Below, piece after piece: positions 20,605 through 32,436 of a DNA stretch of 64,000 nucleotides (within the stretch, counting starts at the first letter, position 1; each line of letters begins with the position of its first letter). The notes beneath the pieces were generated by a model, which made no database searches, had not been told where the DNA came from, and was given only the letters and a program-made list of their open reading frames with translations. A program made the translations under genes and the position numbers. Location of the stretch: positions 18,199,319-18,263,318 of the forward strand of contig OY986439.1 of NCBI GenBank assembly GCA_963920525.1, in the 5' to 3' direction. This DNA comes from Dichetophora obliterata. Taxonomy: Eukaryota; Arthropoda; Insecta; Diptera; Sciomyzidae.

Positions 20605-21982
20605 CAGCCTTACCAATAACGAGCTGCACACTTTCTCTTAAAATCGGTTTTACTTAAAATTGACTACTTTTTAAAAGCTCCATACTTCTTCTTTGCTACC
20701 AATAAAAAATGAGTCAAACATTATTTAGCTAAAATAGGGATATTTTAAAAACATGACAAAACTGCCAATTTTGACAGAATTACAAATAATTTTAACCGCT
20801 TTTCAAAAAAGAAAATATTTAAGGCAAGTAAAAAATGGAGCAAAAAGTTGATTAAGATGCAAAAAAAAAAACGAACCCATTTTCACAATTTTACAATAAA
20901 ATACACACAATACACAAATTTTAGTGTGCCTTGATAGAAAAAGTGTCTTGGACAGCTCCAAAATTGACATCAAAACAATTAGGCAGAAGGACAAGACGTG
21001 GAGCGAAGCTTCTGGCCTGTTGAGCAAATAGGTGCAAAGAGATGTGCGCCCCCATGCATCCAAAATATAAAGCGCTGTTTCCTTATCGAACCTACAAGAG
21101 CTTATATTTGTATTGATGGAAAACGACGTCAAGGGTTGACCATTGCGACAGCCAGAAAACAGTGCAATTCTGGAATATATCAGTAAAGAATCCTTCATGT
21201 CCTTATTATTAACTTTTTCTCCTGCTCATTTCTTCGCTTTGACGCCAAACATTTTTAAAACAGCAAACATCCCAATATTTTCATTTTATAACTGAAAAAG
21301 CAACTGTGTAACAAATATAGCATAGCCACGAAACGAATATTTGATCAGAGAAGAAAATTAACAAAATTAAATTAAGACATGAATGGCTGAAGGTGATATG
21401 TCGCTAAATTGCAATTTCGAGAAAATTGAGATCAAACTTTCGCATTTGTACTGATTTCTATACTAAATCAAACTTTGTGAAAAAGTTATTTTCTAAAATA
21501 GTCACACACATGGTTGTTGTAAGGTTTAAAATTGTTTGTATGTAAATTACATCTTCATCTATGCACAGAACAGCGCAAATCCGAAAATGCGACATATCAC
21601 CTTCATCCACTCATGTCTTCAAATAGCAAATATGTTTGCCGTAGGCATAACTGGCTCCCGCAAAACATTATCAACTGCTTTATGTGGAAGAACCTGTGCA
21701 ATTTTATGAACTCACTCGTTCCCGATACGTTTTTGGTTTTCTTATAGCACGATAGTCTGTCAGGATTTCTCTGTTCGTAAATAAACGTTCATTGTCAAAA
21801 TATCAGCTGACAGTTGAAAAGTAGTCAGTTTTAATATAAAATACATGGAAAAGCTGTGTATTTTCTGAGCTGGCTATTTTTTAAATTTAAAACTGACTTT
21901 AAGTTTTTATTGGTACTGTTTTTCCTTAATGTTCAACATTTTCGAAAATGTTGTACATTAAAATCCCTTTTTGGTAAGGCTG
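20605..21982. mobile_element. PIF/Harbinger-like non-autonomous element, 1.38 kb
   Basis: The 12-bp terminal inverted repeat is 'cagccttaccaa' at the left and 'ttggtaaggctg' at the right. It is flanked on both sides by TAA (20602-20604 and 21983-21985), the TWA target duplication typical of PIF/Harbinger. The termini begin CAGCC, like the separate 'cagccctattctgg' family in this window. No transposase or Myb-like frame is recognisable; small frames at 20803-21198 are not supported. An internal ~30-bp inverted repeat (near 21378-21408 and 21588-21618) could form a hairpin. Confidence 0.75.
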
Positions 21983-22569
21983 TAAGTGTTTTTCTTAAGA
22001 GCAGGTAGAGATGCAGCAGGTTTTTGCAAAAACAGAAGGTAGAGGTACAATATTTGATGATAGTTTTAGCCTTTGACTTTAATAATGCTTAATTAGCCAG
22101 ATATTTTCCATTTAAATTTACTGAAATTTTAATTCCTTCAAAAATTTTCAGCCATATTTCAACGATTTTTCTATTTTTATTTATTAACATTTTTTATTGT
22201 ATTTTATATTGAATTCAATATCGATTAAGGCATAAAAAAGTCAAAAAAAGCAAACCTTGAAATAAATTTTGTGCTCGAAGTTATTATTGTTTAGACTTGA
22301 CTTTATTCTTTGAGTTTTACTGAGCTTATTTTTGTTAAAAAAGTTTCAAATTTGACGAATTTTATAAAAAAACTATACAATACATCAAAATTTTAATACT
22401 TCATTTAAAATACATGTTTTATAGTCTGACGAATAAAAATATTTTTTTATAATATTTAACAAAAAAAAAACCCCAAATGTCATCTTAAAATTAAAAAACA
22501 ACACTGTGCGTGGGTGTATTTGACCTTCGGACCAGTCGAAGATAATTCCTTGCTAGTTATTGATTAAAA

Positions 22570-22640
22570 CTAGTGTCGACCGAATATAAGGCTTCGGCTT
22601 TGGTATTCGGCAAAAACGGCTTTGGTATTCGGCCGAAAAT
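22570..22640. repeat. short tandem of 'ggctttggtattcggc'
   Basis: Two near-identical words, 'cggctttggtattcggc', lie 23 bp apart next to related 'ccgaata/ccgaatg' words. A local slippage product. Confidence 0.6.
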
Positions 22641-22799
22641 TTGCCGAATGTATTTGCTTTTTTGCAATATAAAAAATTTTTTATATAGTTTTTTTGCATT
22701 TTTCGATAGCTACTATTGTGTAAAATATCAGTCAAAAAGGTTAAATAGAAATTTGTAAATGTTCGGAAGTTATAAGCCTCCGTGCCGACTGCATCAAAG

Positions 22800-23390
22800 C
22801 AGGACGCACACTAGAGTGCGTCGCAAAAAAGAAGGTCAAGAGTCCGCACTTCATATGAAAGCTTACCTCAAGAGGTTTACGTGGATATAAAATTATTTTT
22901 CGGCACCCTGTATGAACCGCCAAAACTGGTTTTTACGGAAAGTAAAATATAAAAAACACCGTTCCAACGAAACAATTTGACCGTTCCAAACTTTGATCGA
23001 CTGTAACTTTATTTGAATTTCAACTTTTTTAAATGCTTTTAAGGACAAAGTTTATTGTTTTTTTACGGGCTTTTTTTCTATAAAATAATTTTTGCATTTT
23101 TGGGGGTAGAAGTCTGTGTTACTAAGATAACTTTATGAATTTGATGTTATGGCAATTGTAGGGATCATCAATACCTTTTCAACGATGTATTGCATTTGAT
23201 GATCAAACTCAAGGGAGCAAAGTTATGATGAAAAAACCATTTTGGCGGTTCATACAAGGTACCTAAAAAAATTTTTTTGTGTCCACGTAACTCTCTCGAG
23301 AAAAGTTTCATATGAGTGGCGGACTTTTAAAACTTTATTTTTTTGTATGGGGTCCGACCCGGTCTAAAGCACACTATGCTCAAAACTTTA
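22800..23390. mobile_element. imperfect palindromic (foldback-like) element, ~590 bp
   Basis: Left-arm phrases 'gtccgcacttcatatgaaag', 'gtttacgtgga' and 'ctgtatgaaccgccaaaa' are answered in inverted order by 'ttttggcggttcatacaagg', 'tccacgtaac' and 'tttcatatgagtggcggac' in the right arm. The arms are ~120-150 bp with a ~300-bp centre. There is no coding capacity, and the ends and target site are unclear. Confidence 0.65.
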
Positions 23391-23907
23391 AACGCGTTTT
23401 CTTAACACTACGTTTTTGAGCTTGCGGCTCTCATAACTCAGTCAATTTTTAATGAAGCAATATATTGCTTTCTTGAAAAACAAGTTATAAAATTGCCAAT
23501 GCACCATTATATCATTGATAAATTTCATATTGGAATTTTTATCAACAAAAAAGTAACGAAAATTTTCAGTAAGAATGACAAAAATTATTTCATAATCACA
23601 TGCATACTTAACAGGAAAATATTTTGATTTTTTGTTTAAAATTAAATTTCCGACCTGTGGGAAGGTCGCCAGCTCAGTTCGTAATTTAAGCACTGGTCCA
23701 CGTAGCCCCGTGGCTTGCTGCAGTATATTATTTAAATAATTATTGATTATTATTTGAAAAATTTATACAATCTTCTTCAAAGAACTGTAAATATATATAC
23801 CTAAAAAGATTAGAGTACCTATATTATTTACATTTTCCAAAAAATATTGATGAAAATTGCGTATTTTTCGGACTGTTTAACCAAACTGTGATTTCACAGT
23901 GATTTCC

Positions 23908-24965
23908 GTTTTTAACCGACTTCAAAAAGGAGGAGGTTCTCAAGTTGGTTGGTTTTTTTTTTAATGTATGTACATCGATAACTCCTAAAGTACTTGCCCG
24001 ATTGCCACAATTTTTTGTCAACAGATAGAGATACTAGACGTGGAGGTGCCCGTTTAAAAAAATGGGCGGTATTCGACACAGGGGCGTGGCATTATAAGAA
24101 ACACTTTGTATATCGACTAACATTAGCACTAGAGTACTGAAATTTAGTACAGGAGTTGGCACAATTATTAAAAGTGATGTTCAAAAAAGTAGGCGTTGTT
24201 CTATAAAAGGCGCGGCAGTATTAGAAAAACGCTGTAGCTCGAATAATATTGACACTAGGATACTGAAATTAGGTACAGGAGTAGGCATAATTATGAAAAT
24301 TTACTGTGCATTAAGTGGGCGTTTTTGGACAAAAGGGTGTGGAAATGTAAAAAAAATACTGTATCTCAGTTAATATTGACACTAGAGTACTGGAAATTGG
24401 TACAGTGTTAGGAACAGTTATTACAAATTATGGTCAAAAAATTGGGCGTAATTCGATAAATGGCGTGGCAATATAGTAAAAATGCTGTAACTCGAATAAT
24501 ATTGACACTAGGGTACTGAAATTAGGTACAGGCGTAGGCATAATTATGAAAATTTACTGTGAAGAAAGTGGGCGCTGTTGGACAAAAGGGCGTGGCAATA
24601 TAAGAAAAATACTGTACTGCAGCTAATATTGACACTAGGATATTAAAAATAGGTATAAGGGTTGGAACAATTATTACAAGTTACGGTAAAATGTGAGCAT
24701 TGTTCGACAAAAGCCTGGCAATTTTGGAAAAACGCCATAACTCGAATAATATTGACACTAGGATACTGAAATTAGGTACAGAGGTTGGCATAATTATGAA
24801 AATTTACGATCAATAAAGTGGGCGTTACTGGATAAAAGAGCGTGACAATATAAGAAAAATACTGTTTTTCAGTTAATTTTGACACTAGGGTACGAAAATT
24901 CGTTACAAGAATGGGGAAATTGTTATCATAATCTCTAAAAAGGAAGAAATAAAAACTTTTTAAAA
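23908..24965. repeat. satellite-like array of ~125-bp units in alternating A/B types
   Basis: The block opens with 'aaccgacttcaaaaaggagg', a phrase common at the ends of insect repeats. Seven units each contain 'ttgacactag.gtactgaaat' or a variant, at about 24118, 24245, 24375, 24500, 24630, 24747 and 24875. Odd and even units differ: one type has 'ctcgaataatattgacact' before the core, the other 'c.cagttaatattgacact'. The true higher-order period is therefore ~250 bp. Confidence 0.85.
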
Positions 24966-25400
24966 AAAAAAAAAACCAACTTCAAAAACGCTATAAAGTA
25001 AAAAATAATTTTAAATTACTTTTCACATAATTTCTTGGTCAAATTTGTTAATTTATTTATATATATTATTAAATTGAAAATCTTATTATTATACATTTTT
25101 TTCTTTTTTGTATTATTATCATAAATATATTAATTTCTCCATGAATATAAAACCGTTAAAGTCGGCGCTTATATAATCAGACTTTTATAAAATAAACGCT
25201 CCGACTTTAAAGGTTTTATATTCATGGAGAAATTAATATATTCATAATAATACAAAATAGAAAAAAATGTATGGTAACAAAATTTCCAATTTAATATTAT
25301 ATATAAATAAATTAACAAATTTGACCAGGAAATTATGTGAAAAGTAATTTTAAATTATTTTTTACTTTGTAGTGGTTTTGAAGTTGGGTTTTTTTTTTTT
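24966..25400. mobile_element. near-perfect hairpin element, two ~200-bp arms
   Basis: Left arm: 'aaccaacttcaaaaacgcta' through 'atgaatataaaaccgttaaagtcgg'. Right arm: 'ccgactttaaaggttttata' through 'tttgtagtggttttgaagtt'. Arm identity is high along the whole length, with a ~30-bp loop (about 25167-25198). A truncated relative lies at 7555-7826. It adjoins the A/B array, whose left boundary has the same 'aaccgacttcaaaa' word, so array and hairpin may be parts of one larger element. Confidence 0.8.
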
Positions 25401-25457
25401 GTTAAAGGCATAAATTTTATTATTTTTTTACTTGAAAAAAATTTTGTTAGTCATGAC

Positions 25458-26184
25458 CAGGGCTAGGATTTCGATGACATGTCATATTTTTTCTGCTGCT
25501 TCTAAGACATTTCCTGCTTATTTAGAACGTCAATTTATGTTTCCTAAATTCCAATTATGAAAAGTTTTTACAACATATTTTCTAAATTTTTCATCGTTTT
25601 TAGTTTTCAGGTCATTTGTACTAGATTTAGGGCAGTTTTTGGTAATTTTTAGAGATTTTTTGTTATTTTATTGTTACATTTGGACGTTTTTAATTTTTAG
25701 AGCATTTTTCGGTTTGTTTTTTGGTCATTTTACTGTAATATTTAAATAATTTTTTTTTTTTTGTTTAATTTTCGTACTGAAAAATGTCAATATGCAAATT
25801 TTCAAACATAGCTATTCCTTTAACATTGGAGTCAATTCAATCAAAAATATTATCTCACGACAAAGGAGTAGCTATTTATATAGACTTCGATGAAAAAAAG
25901 CTCTGCGCGTGGTGAAACTGACTGTGTGGTGAAACTGTGGTGTATGTAGAAAAATGAAACAAGTGTTAGATAAAAACTCAGGATATGCTAGTATAAAATA
26001 AATTTTAATTTAGTTAATGTTTTATTTTTAAGGCTAAATTTTTTGTTTATTTTCTGTGCAATTGTTTGCGTTTTCTAGGTAATTTTTGACAGTTTTTAGG
26101 TCATTTTCTGCAGTTTTTAGGTAAGTTTTGTCATTTTTTAGGTAATTTTTTGCAGTTTTTTTGGTCATCAAAATCCGAACCCTG
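25458..26184. mobile_element. hAT-like MITE with perfect 8-bp target duplication
   Basis: The terminal inverted repeats are 21 bp with three mismatches: 'cagggctaggatttcgatgac' read in three parts (cagggctagg, atttcgatga, c) and its mirror at 26164-26184. Both ends are flanked by gtcatgac (25450-25457 and 26185-26192). CAGGG-type ends with an 8-bp duplication are diagnostic of hAT transposons. The inside is T-rich with repeated '(t)ttttaggtaattttt' and 'gcagtttttaggt' words and has no coding capacity. Confidence 0.88.
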
Positions 26185-26192
26185 GTCATGAC

Positions 26193-27100
26193 AAATTGTT
26201 AATATATTAAATTTCTCAAATTTTAAAAAGGAATTTCTCCTAAAATTATCTTTCCATATTTAAAAAAAAATAAGACAACATTTCCCTAAAATCTAAATTT
26301 AAAGTTATTTTCGTCTTTTTTTTTTCTTTGACCGATTATTTCTATTTGGCTTCAGCAAAAAATCCGCATGCAGTTGGACACCAATTAAAACACATGATAC
26401 AAAAAACTATACCGCCGTCCTAACAAAGAAAGTCACAATCGCCAAAATTCCAAAATTGAAATAAGGGCAGATTCGGAACCGTGAATGAGTTTCTGATTTA
26501 TGTGTTAAGCTAAGATTACCCATTGTCAACTGTAAATGACTCAAAAACGTTAAGTAAAATGAAAAGATATAAAACGTAAAAGCTATATATCTTAAAACTA
26601 CTCAAATGAAGATATAACTTTTTAACTTAGAAGAATAGTATAGATAATGTATTCCCAACGCAACAAAAAAATTTACTGCGCACTTCGTCATCGGTGCTCG
26701 TCAAATATGACACTTGATGAATACATACAAAAAAATGTCAAATTTCAGTCAAAATTCTGTCAATACATCAAGCAACGTAGCTGTTTTTTGTGTAAAGGGG
26801 AGTGGTAAATTGGGAATGGTAAAAAAGGTAAAAAGAAAAAGGTGAAAAGGCGATAAAATACCCCTACAAAATATGCAGTTTTTTTCACAAACAGTAATTA
26901 AAAAATGCATTTACTTTATTTTGGACATGCGTGTTATCTAACGATATTTATTTCATTTCAGCAACAAAAAGAAGTTTTCATAATAAAATTTTGATATTTT
27001 AAAATTTTTACACCCTATAAATAAATTGTGACTACGGTTGCAACAAAGATAGCTTTATCTATAGTTCTTTGTATCATGAATAAAACATATCAACATATTG
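26193..27100. other. AT-rich intergenic DNA, nothing recognised
   Basis: No supported gene, RNA or repeat boundaries. Confidence 0.4.
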
Positions 27101-27103
27101 TCG

Positions 27104-27176
27104 GCCTTTGTAGTCAAGTGGAGAGTGCGCTAGACTATCAACTCAGAGGTCCCTGGTTCAAATCCGGGTTCGGGCA
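27104..27176 (+). tRNA. tRNA-like sequence, anticodon ATC, probably a pseudogene or SINE head
   Basis: Exactly 73 nt can be laid out as a cloverleaf. The T arm is CCTGG-TTCAAAT-CCGGG, with four Watson-Crick pairs and one wobble. The box B is a perfect GGTTCAAATCC, and the box A is TAGTCAAGTGG. The acceptor is GCCTTTG/TTCGGGC with two mismatches. The D and anticodon stems each carry two mismatches. The 7-nt loop CTATCAA puts ATC at positions 34-36. A TTTT run follows within 10 nt, as for RNA polymerase III termination. The mismatches argue against a working tRNA. It is more likely a tRNA pseudogene or tRNA-derived SINE promoter. Confidence 0.45.
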
Positions 27177-27589
27177 TGGTTCTTTTCTCTTTATTTGTTC
27201 TTTCTTATTTTTAAGAATTATGAAAAACTTAAAATCTACAACTAAATTATGGAAAATGTGGAGCTAAAGGACATGAACAACTAAGGGCTGTAAACGCTGG
27301 CCGAGGTTAGGGCATAACACTAGCCTCGGTTAAAAGCAATTCAAATTGACTTTCACGGTTGTTTCGCCTAATCAATAATTCACGTAGGGTTCCAATCAAC
27401 TGCTCTAAATAAATCTTTCCCTTTCCTTTCAGGTCAAAGACCAAACCTTGTTTGCATAAGGCACATGCCTTGATTCTGTGATCTTTAAAAAAATGAAATA
27501 AAAAAATCATTGAAATAAAATTAAAAAAAAAATTTTTAAAATAAAAAAAAGTACAGAAAATTTTTGTTTGATCTACACTTCAAAAATAT

Positions 27590-27770
27590 CCATTATACGG
27601 GTTTTTCAATTGAAGTGTCCCATAGAAAAACACTGTAAAATTCATATTCTTCAATATTTGTCTTCAAAATTTAATTTTATTATTTGAAAATAAACAAAGC
27701 AACAAATTTATATTAAAAGTTTTCAATGTAACCTCCATTGGCTTTTATTACATCCTTGTTGATATAAGGC
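27590..27770 (-). pseudogene. possible mariner/Tc1-type transposase C-terminal scrap
   Basis: On the minus strand, VIKANGGYIENF is encoded near 27725-27760. It resembles the 'NGGHFE' end of several insect mariner-type transposases. A 'gggtttttcaattgaagtgt' phrase near 27600 could be the adjoining TIR. Too short for a firm call. Confidence 0.3.
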
Positions 27771-29985
27771 ACATGCCTTTGTTTTTTTATCTTTTAAAAA
27801 AATATGCTTTTTTTTCAATATAAGTAGTACAAAAAAGTATGTTTTTCATATTTAACACCAATTCAAACTTTAAATAAACTAAATGAATAACACTTAATCC
27901 ATTTGATAGGAAAAATCATCTAGAAACTAACGCATAGGTCACTATCGAAAGTAGAAGATGTTAGCTTCTCCAGTTATTAATACTTTTCCAAGCCATTTAT
28001 TAATAGATGTTCTCCTAACCAGATGTATACTTAAATAAAAAAACTATATATATATATATAAAAACCTATAAATTAATCAAATGTAGAAAACTAAACTATT
28101 TAATGAAATAAAATAACTCAACAAAAAACACTTGCTCTGAAAATAAATTTAAGCGCAGAGATGTGGAGTGAACCTTTGTGACTGAGACTTGTCTAAGATG
28201 AAAAAAATTATCACCATTGAAATACTTGTTAATAAATGTAAATTGCAGTCACTACTAATATAATTTCATAAAAAAGTTTAAATATGCTTTTTTGGTCTTA
28301 TTTTCATCTTTGCTTTTTAATATATTTTTTTTGGAACATTTTCACTTTCAATGTATTTATTTGTATAGATTCTCTATATAAAGCTATTCAACTCATAAAA
28401 AAATTAATAATTGCTCGTGGTTTTGGTTTGATCATTAATTGCTGTTCTATTAATTGACTAAATAATTGATATTCAGCTTGCATTAAAGGCTGCTTATTTC
28501 TATCTGCGGTTTTTTGTAGTATTAATATTATTCGCGTTAAAATGTAAAAAAACGATAATATTCAAACGTGCTGCTTTTTTGTTTGTTTAATTCTGTTATG
28601 CGAAGCGTCTTATCGAAATAGCAAAATACTTGATTGCTGTTCAAAGCTCAGAAATGAACCGAAGATTTGCAATGTGAAGCGGTAGATTCAGACAATCGGT
28701 TTTTCTAACATATCATGAGGGTAGTTTGATAACTAAGTTATTTTGCACAGATGTTTAAATTTCTTTAACAGTTTTTTACATAAGAGTCAATACCAAAAAT
28801 AAATTGGTCAGTAAGACCAAAAAATTTTGCAATATATAGCAAAATATTACAACAGACACGCAGTCTTGTAAGCAAAAATCGTTTACTGCATATTAATTCT
28901 CGCAAACCCCTCATTCGTTAGCCAGTGAATAATTTATAATCAGCTCAATGCAACGTATTTACATACAATGGCATCAGTCAAAGTGTAAAGCTAATTATTT
29001 TTTAATATTTGTTTACATACGTACATTCATTACAACAACGTCTAAAAATAGGAAGCACAGCTAATCAATGCATATAAAGAAACCCAATATTTGTATTTAT
29101 AAAATTTACCAAACAGTTTATATTTTGTTTTTCCCGTTTCGTGAAAATATTTCAATGAAATTATTTTGTTCGCAAAAACATATGAACATTTTACAATATT
29201 TTAACAATATTATTTTTTGAAAATCAAACACATTAGTTTTTATTTACACAGAATTTCCATTTTAATTTTTAAACAGCCGCAACGGCATAAATTGACGGTA
29301 CTTTTCGAATTTGCAAGTAATGTAAATGCTATCGAATATACTTTTTTGGATTTTTTGGTAAAAATACAGCAATCGAATAACATTGTCGCTGGTTTTAAAA
29401 AAAGAAACTTAGCTTCTCATTAACTGATACATGTGTTAAAAAACAACTGTATTAATGTCATATCTTATGAAAGATTTCCAACTCTTAATTAAAGAATATT
29501 TTTAAATTTAGAATAAACTTAAAGTCAATTTTATATGTAACGAAAACCTGAACTTTAAATTAGAACTGATATATAGATAATATGTTTTTGCCTCTTACAC
29601 TAGAATCCACTGAATAGAGTTTGTAATTTTGAAATAAATTTGACTTTTTCGCAGTGTTTTTCTTATAAGCGATAAATGTTTCAAAATTTGCAATACTTAA
29701 TACAGATGCATAAAAGAAGATTTCTTAATTTGGATAAAATTTTGCAATTTTTGTTTTTTATAAATTGGGGTAGAAACAAGTGTTGCTTTATTTACATTTT
29801 TCTGAACCTGTTTTTGTAAATTGCTACTAAAAATTTTTTTCTAAGCAACTAAATAAAAAACAATAAGGTTTCTCGATAAATTTTGTATAAATTTTCTGAT
29901 AATATTTTTATTATTAAAAATCATGTTTGAAATATTAAGACTAAAAACAAAAAAAACTAATAAAAAATTATCTTCGACTGGACCT
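27771..29985. other. AT-rich intergenic DNA, nothing recognised
   Basis: No supported gene or defined repeat. A short (TA)n run lies near 28047-28062. Confidence 0.4.
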
Positions 29986-29989
29986 TAGT

Positions 29990-30990
29990 TAATATACACT
30001 CACGATCGTATTTTAGTTTATTCGAAGTTTTGAATATTGTATTATTTTGATGACGTAACTTCTATAGGTCGTGGCTTATCCAAAGATTTCTAATTTGGAT
30101 TTCAGAGTCCTTTTTATTTATTAAAGTGTTTTTGTGTACAATATCCAGTTCAAACACAAAATTTTTTGGAATTTTTAAATGTTTTACTACTATGATGACG
30201 TCACTTTGTATGGAAGGTGGGCAGAATTTTCAGAATTTTTTTAATTTCAAACATTAAGTACAAAGTTAATATTTAAACTAATATGCAAAATTTTAAGCAA
30301 TTGTGCTAATTTTTGTGAAATTTAAGGAGATTTTATTGCATAAAGTCAGTTTGTATGGGAGGTAGCCGTGGTTTTCATTCGATTTTTACAAATTTCAAAC
30401 TGCATATCAAAGGTTAAAGCTTATGTGCAATATTGCAAATCATTCGATTAATTTTTTGTAAAATTTAAAGACATTTTACCGTTTTGGTAAAGTAAGTTTG
30501 TGTGGGAGGTAGACGTGGTTTTCATTCAATTTTTATAAATGTCAGACTCATAGTTTATATTAAATGTTTTAGCATATGTGTAAAAGTTTAAGTCTTTAGA
30601 ATAAATTTTGCGGAGTTTAAAGAGATTTTACCGTTTTGATAAAGTCACTTTGTATGGGAGGTAGACGTTGTTTTCATTCGATTTTTACAAATTTCATACT
30701 TAGGTTTAAAGCATATGTGCAAAATTTTAAGTCTTGAGCTAAATTTTTGTGGACTTTGATAAATTCGCTTTGCAGTGGGCGTGGTTTTCATCCGAACTTG
30801 ATCTTTATTTTTTAATAAAAACCTTAAATACTGAATTTCGTTATGATAGCTATAAAATAACGTCTGTTATCGTTATCACAAACAGACAGACGCATAGAAG
30901 AACATCGCTGAATCGACTCAGGAGGTGATCCTGATCAAGAATATATGCACTTTTCTATACCAGCCACTTCTCCTTTTCGGCGTTACAAAC
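29990..30990 (+). mobile_element. dispersed repeat with ~150-bp internal units, copy B (plus orientation)
   Basis: An inverted relative of 19370-20290. The unit 'atgggaggtag.cgt.gttttcattcgattttta' (split here for length) recurs near 30215, 30355, 30505 and 30655. The right end carries 'aatcgactcaggaggtgatc' and 'tttctatacc', as in copy A. Non-coding. Confidence 0.7.
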
Positions 30991-31389
30991 GGAGGGACAA
31001 AGTAAATACACCCATACACACTTTTTTCATATAATGTAAATGAACAATCAATTGAAAAAGTTTTTTACAATATTTTAGAAAAAAAATTTATTTATTGAAA
31101 ATTAAGATGTAAAATTCTTATACACTATGGTGCAGAACTATAACCGGGCTTTGTTTTAGCCTTTTTTTTCCTGTATGGTCATATAGAACAAAGTTAAATG
31201 TTTACGATATAAAAGTATAAAAAGCCATAACTTTACGGAAAAAAAAAATTTAAATAATACGCAGATTTGTGCAGCTATACCTCAAAGTTGGTTTTTATTT
31301 GGTGCATAACTATAACCGAGTATAACAAATTAATAGAAAATTTATAATAAAATAAAAGAAAGTCACAAAATTATTTTAAATTCGAATGG

Positions 31390-32436
31390 CTAATAGTGTG
31401 TAGGACCTCCTTTGTTTTGAATTAATTCAAAAAGTCGATCTTGCATACTCTGTACTAACTTTTTTCGAGTCTCCTGGTTGATTGATTCCCATGCTGTAAT
31501 AATCGTGGTTTTTAATCCACTGATGTTTTCAAATTGTTTATTCTCAGCATAAATTTTGCGCACTATAATTCCCCAAACGTTTTCTATGGGATTTAGGTCC
31601 GGGGAGCATGCTGGCCATTTCAAAACGTTGATGTTGTGGGACTCAAGCCATTGTTTCGTCTCTCTGCTGCTGTGCACAGACGCATTATCTTGTTGGAATA
31701 CCCATTCAACACCACGATGTTGTTCCAGAAATGGAAGCAAATTCATCTGCAATATTTGTGTGTATTCGGCAGAGTTCATACGTGGGCTGATAAATGCTAT
31801 TTCCAGCATGGCATCTACCGTAAATGCTCCCCAAACCATCACTGTTCCGCCACCAAAGTTTCGTTTGGAAAAATAAAGGGGTTCCTTTCGTATATCTCTC
31901 CAATATGAATTAAAACCGTCAGGTCCATCCAAGTTGAATTTTTTCTCGTCAGAGAAAATTACCTCGATACAAAATTTTTGGTTATTTTTTCGTTTAGATG
32001 ATTACCTTCATATAGATACCTGTTTCCAATTCTGTCCCATGTTTTGCCGGGCAAATTCAAGGCGGGCTTGGAGGTGACGTGACAACAACTTGGGCGCAGA
32101 CTTGAGTTTTTGTCTAATAAGATTGGGGGAGCTTTTTAAAGCACGATTTATGGTCCATCGTGATACGTTTAAGCCACATTCTCTCGCGATTTGTGCCGCT
32201 GATTTCAAGGAGTTGCTTGCTAAATTATGGATTCGCCGGGTTTCCCGCACCGAAAGTTTTGGTTTTGGTCCACCTCGCCGATTTTTTCCATAACCGTCTA
32301 TATTCGCCAAAAAATTTCGAACGACTCTGTCAGAACGATTTATTTTTCTTGCGATTTCGCAAAAACTGAGACCAGCTTCTTTAAATGCAGAAATTTTTCC
32401 TTTCTCTACATCAGTTAACAAACTACCGCGTGGCAT
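31390..32436 (-). CDS. Tc3-like DD34E transposase with a 57-bp intron, 329 aa
   Basis: Exon 1 (32020-32436, 139 codons) starts at an ATG and encodes MPRGSLLTDVEKGKISAFKE, the first paired-like helix-turn-helix, the GRPR-type hook (GGPKPKLS) and the second helix-turn-helix to NMGQNWKQ. Exon 2 (31390-31962) resumes VIFSDEKKFNLDG and continues with GGGTVMVWGAF, VFQQDNASVHSS and WPACSPDLNPIENVWG to RLFELIQNKGG. Two open frames are separated by 31963-32019, which reads GTATCT...TCGAG on the coding strand and contains an in-frame TGA. Removing it joins Gln139 to Val140 in frame and completes the family motif. Catalytic residues are Asp144, Asp231 and Glu266, with 34 residues between the last two. 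The ~329-aa length matches the Tc3 transposase family. It binds the TIRs and cuts and pastes the element at TA. It appears potentially functional. Confidence 0.93.
31963..32019 (-). other. 57-bp intron in the Tc3-like transposase gene
   Basis: The donor is cag|GTATCT and the acceptor TCGAG|gta. An 'atctaaac' branch-like site lies between them. The length is a multiple of three, but there is an in-frame stop, so unspliced RNA gives only a 142-residue DNA-binding fragment. Such a switch could limit transposition if splicing is tissue-dependent, as known for some other transposons; that is inference here. Confidence 0.8.
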
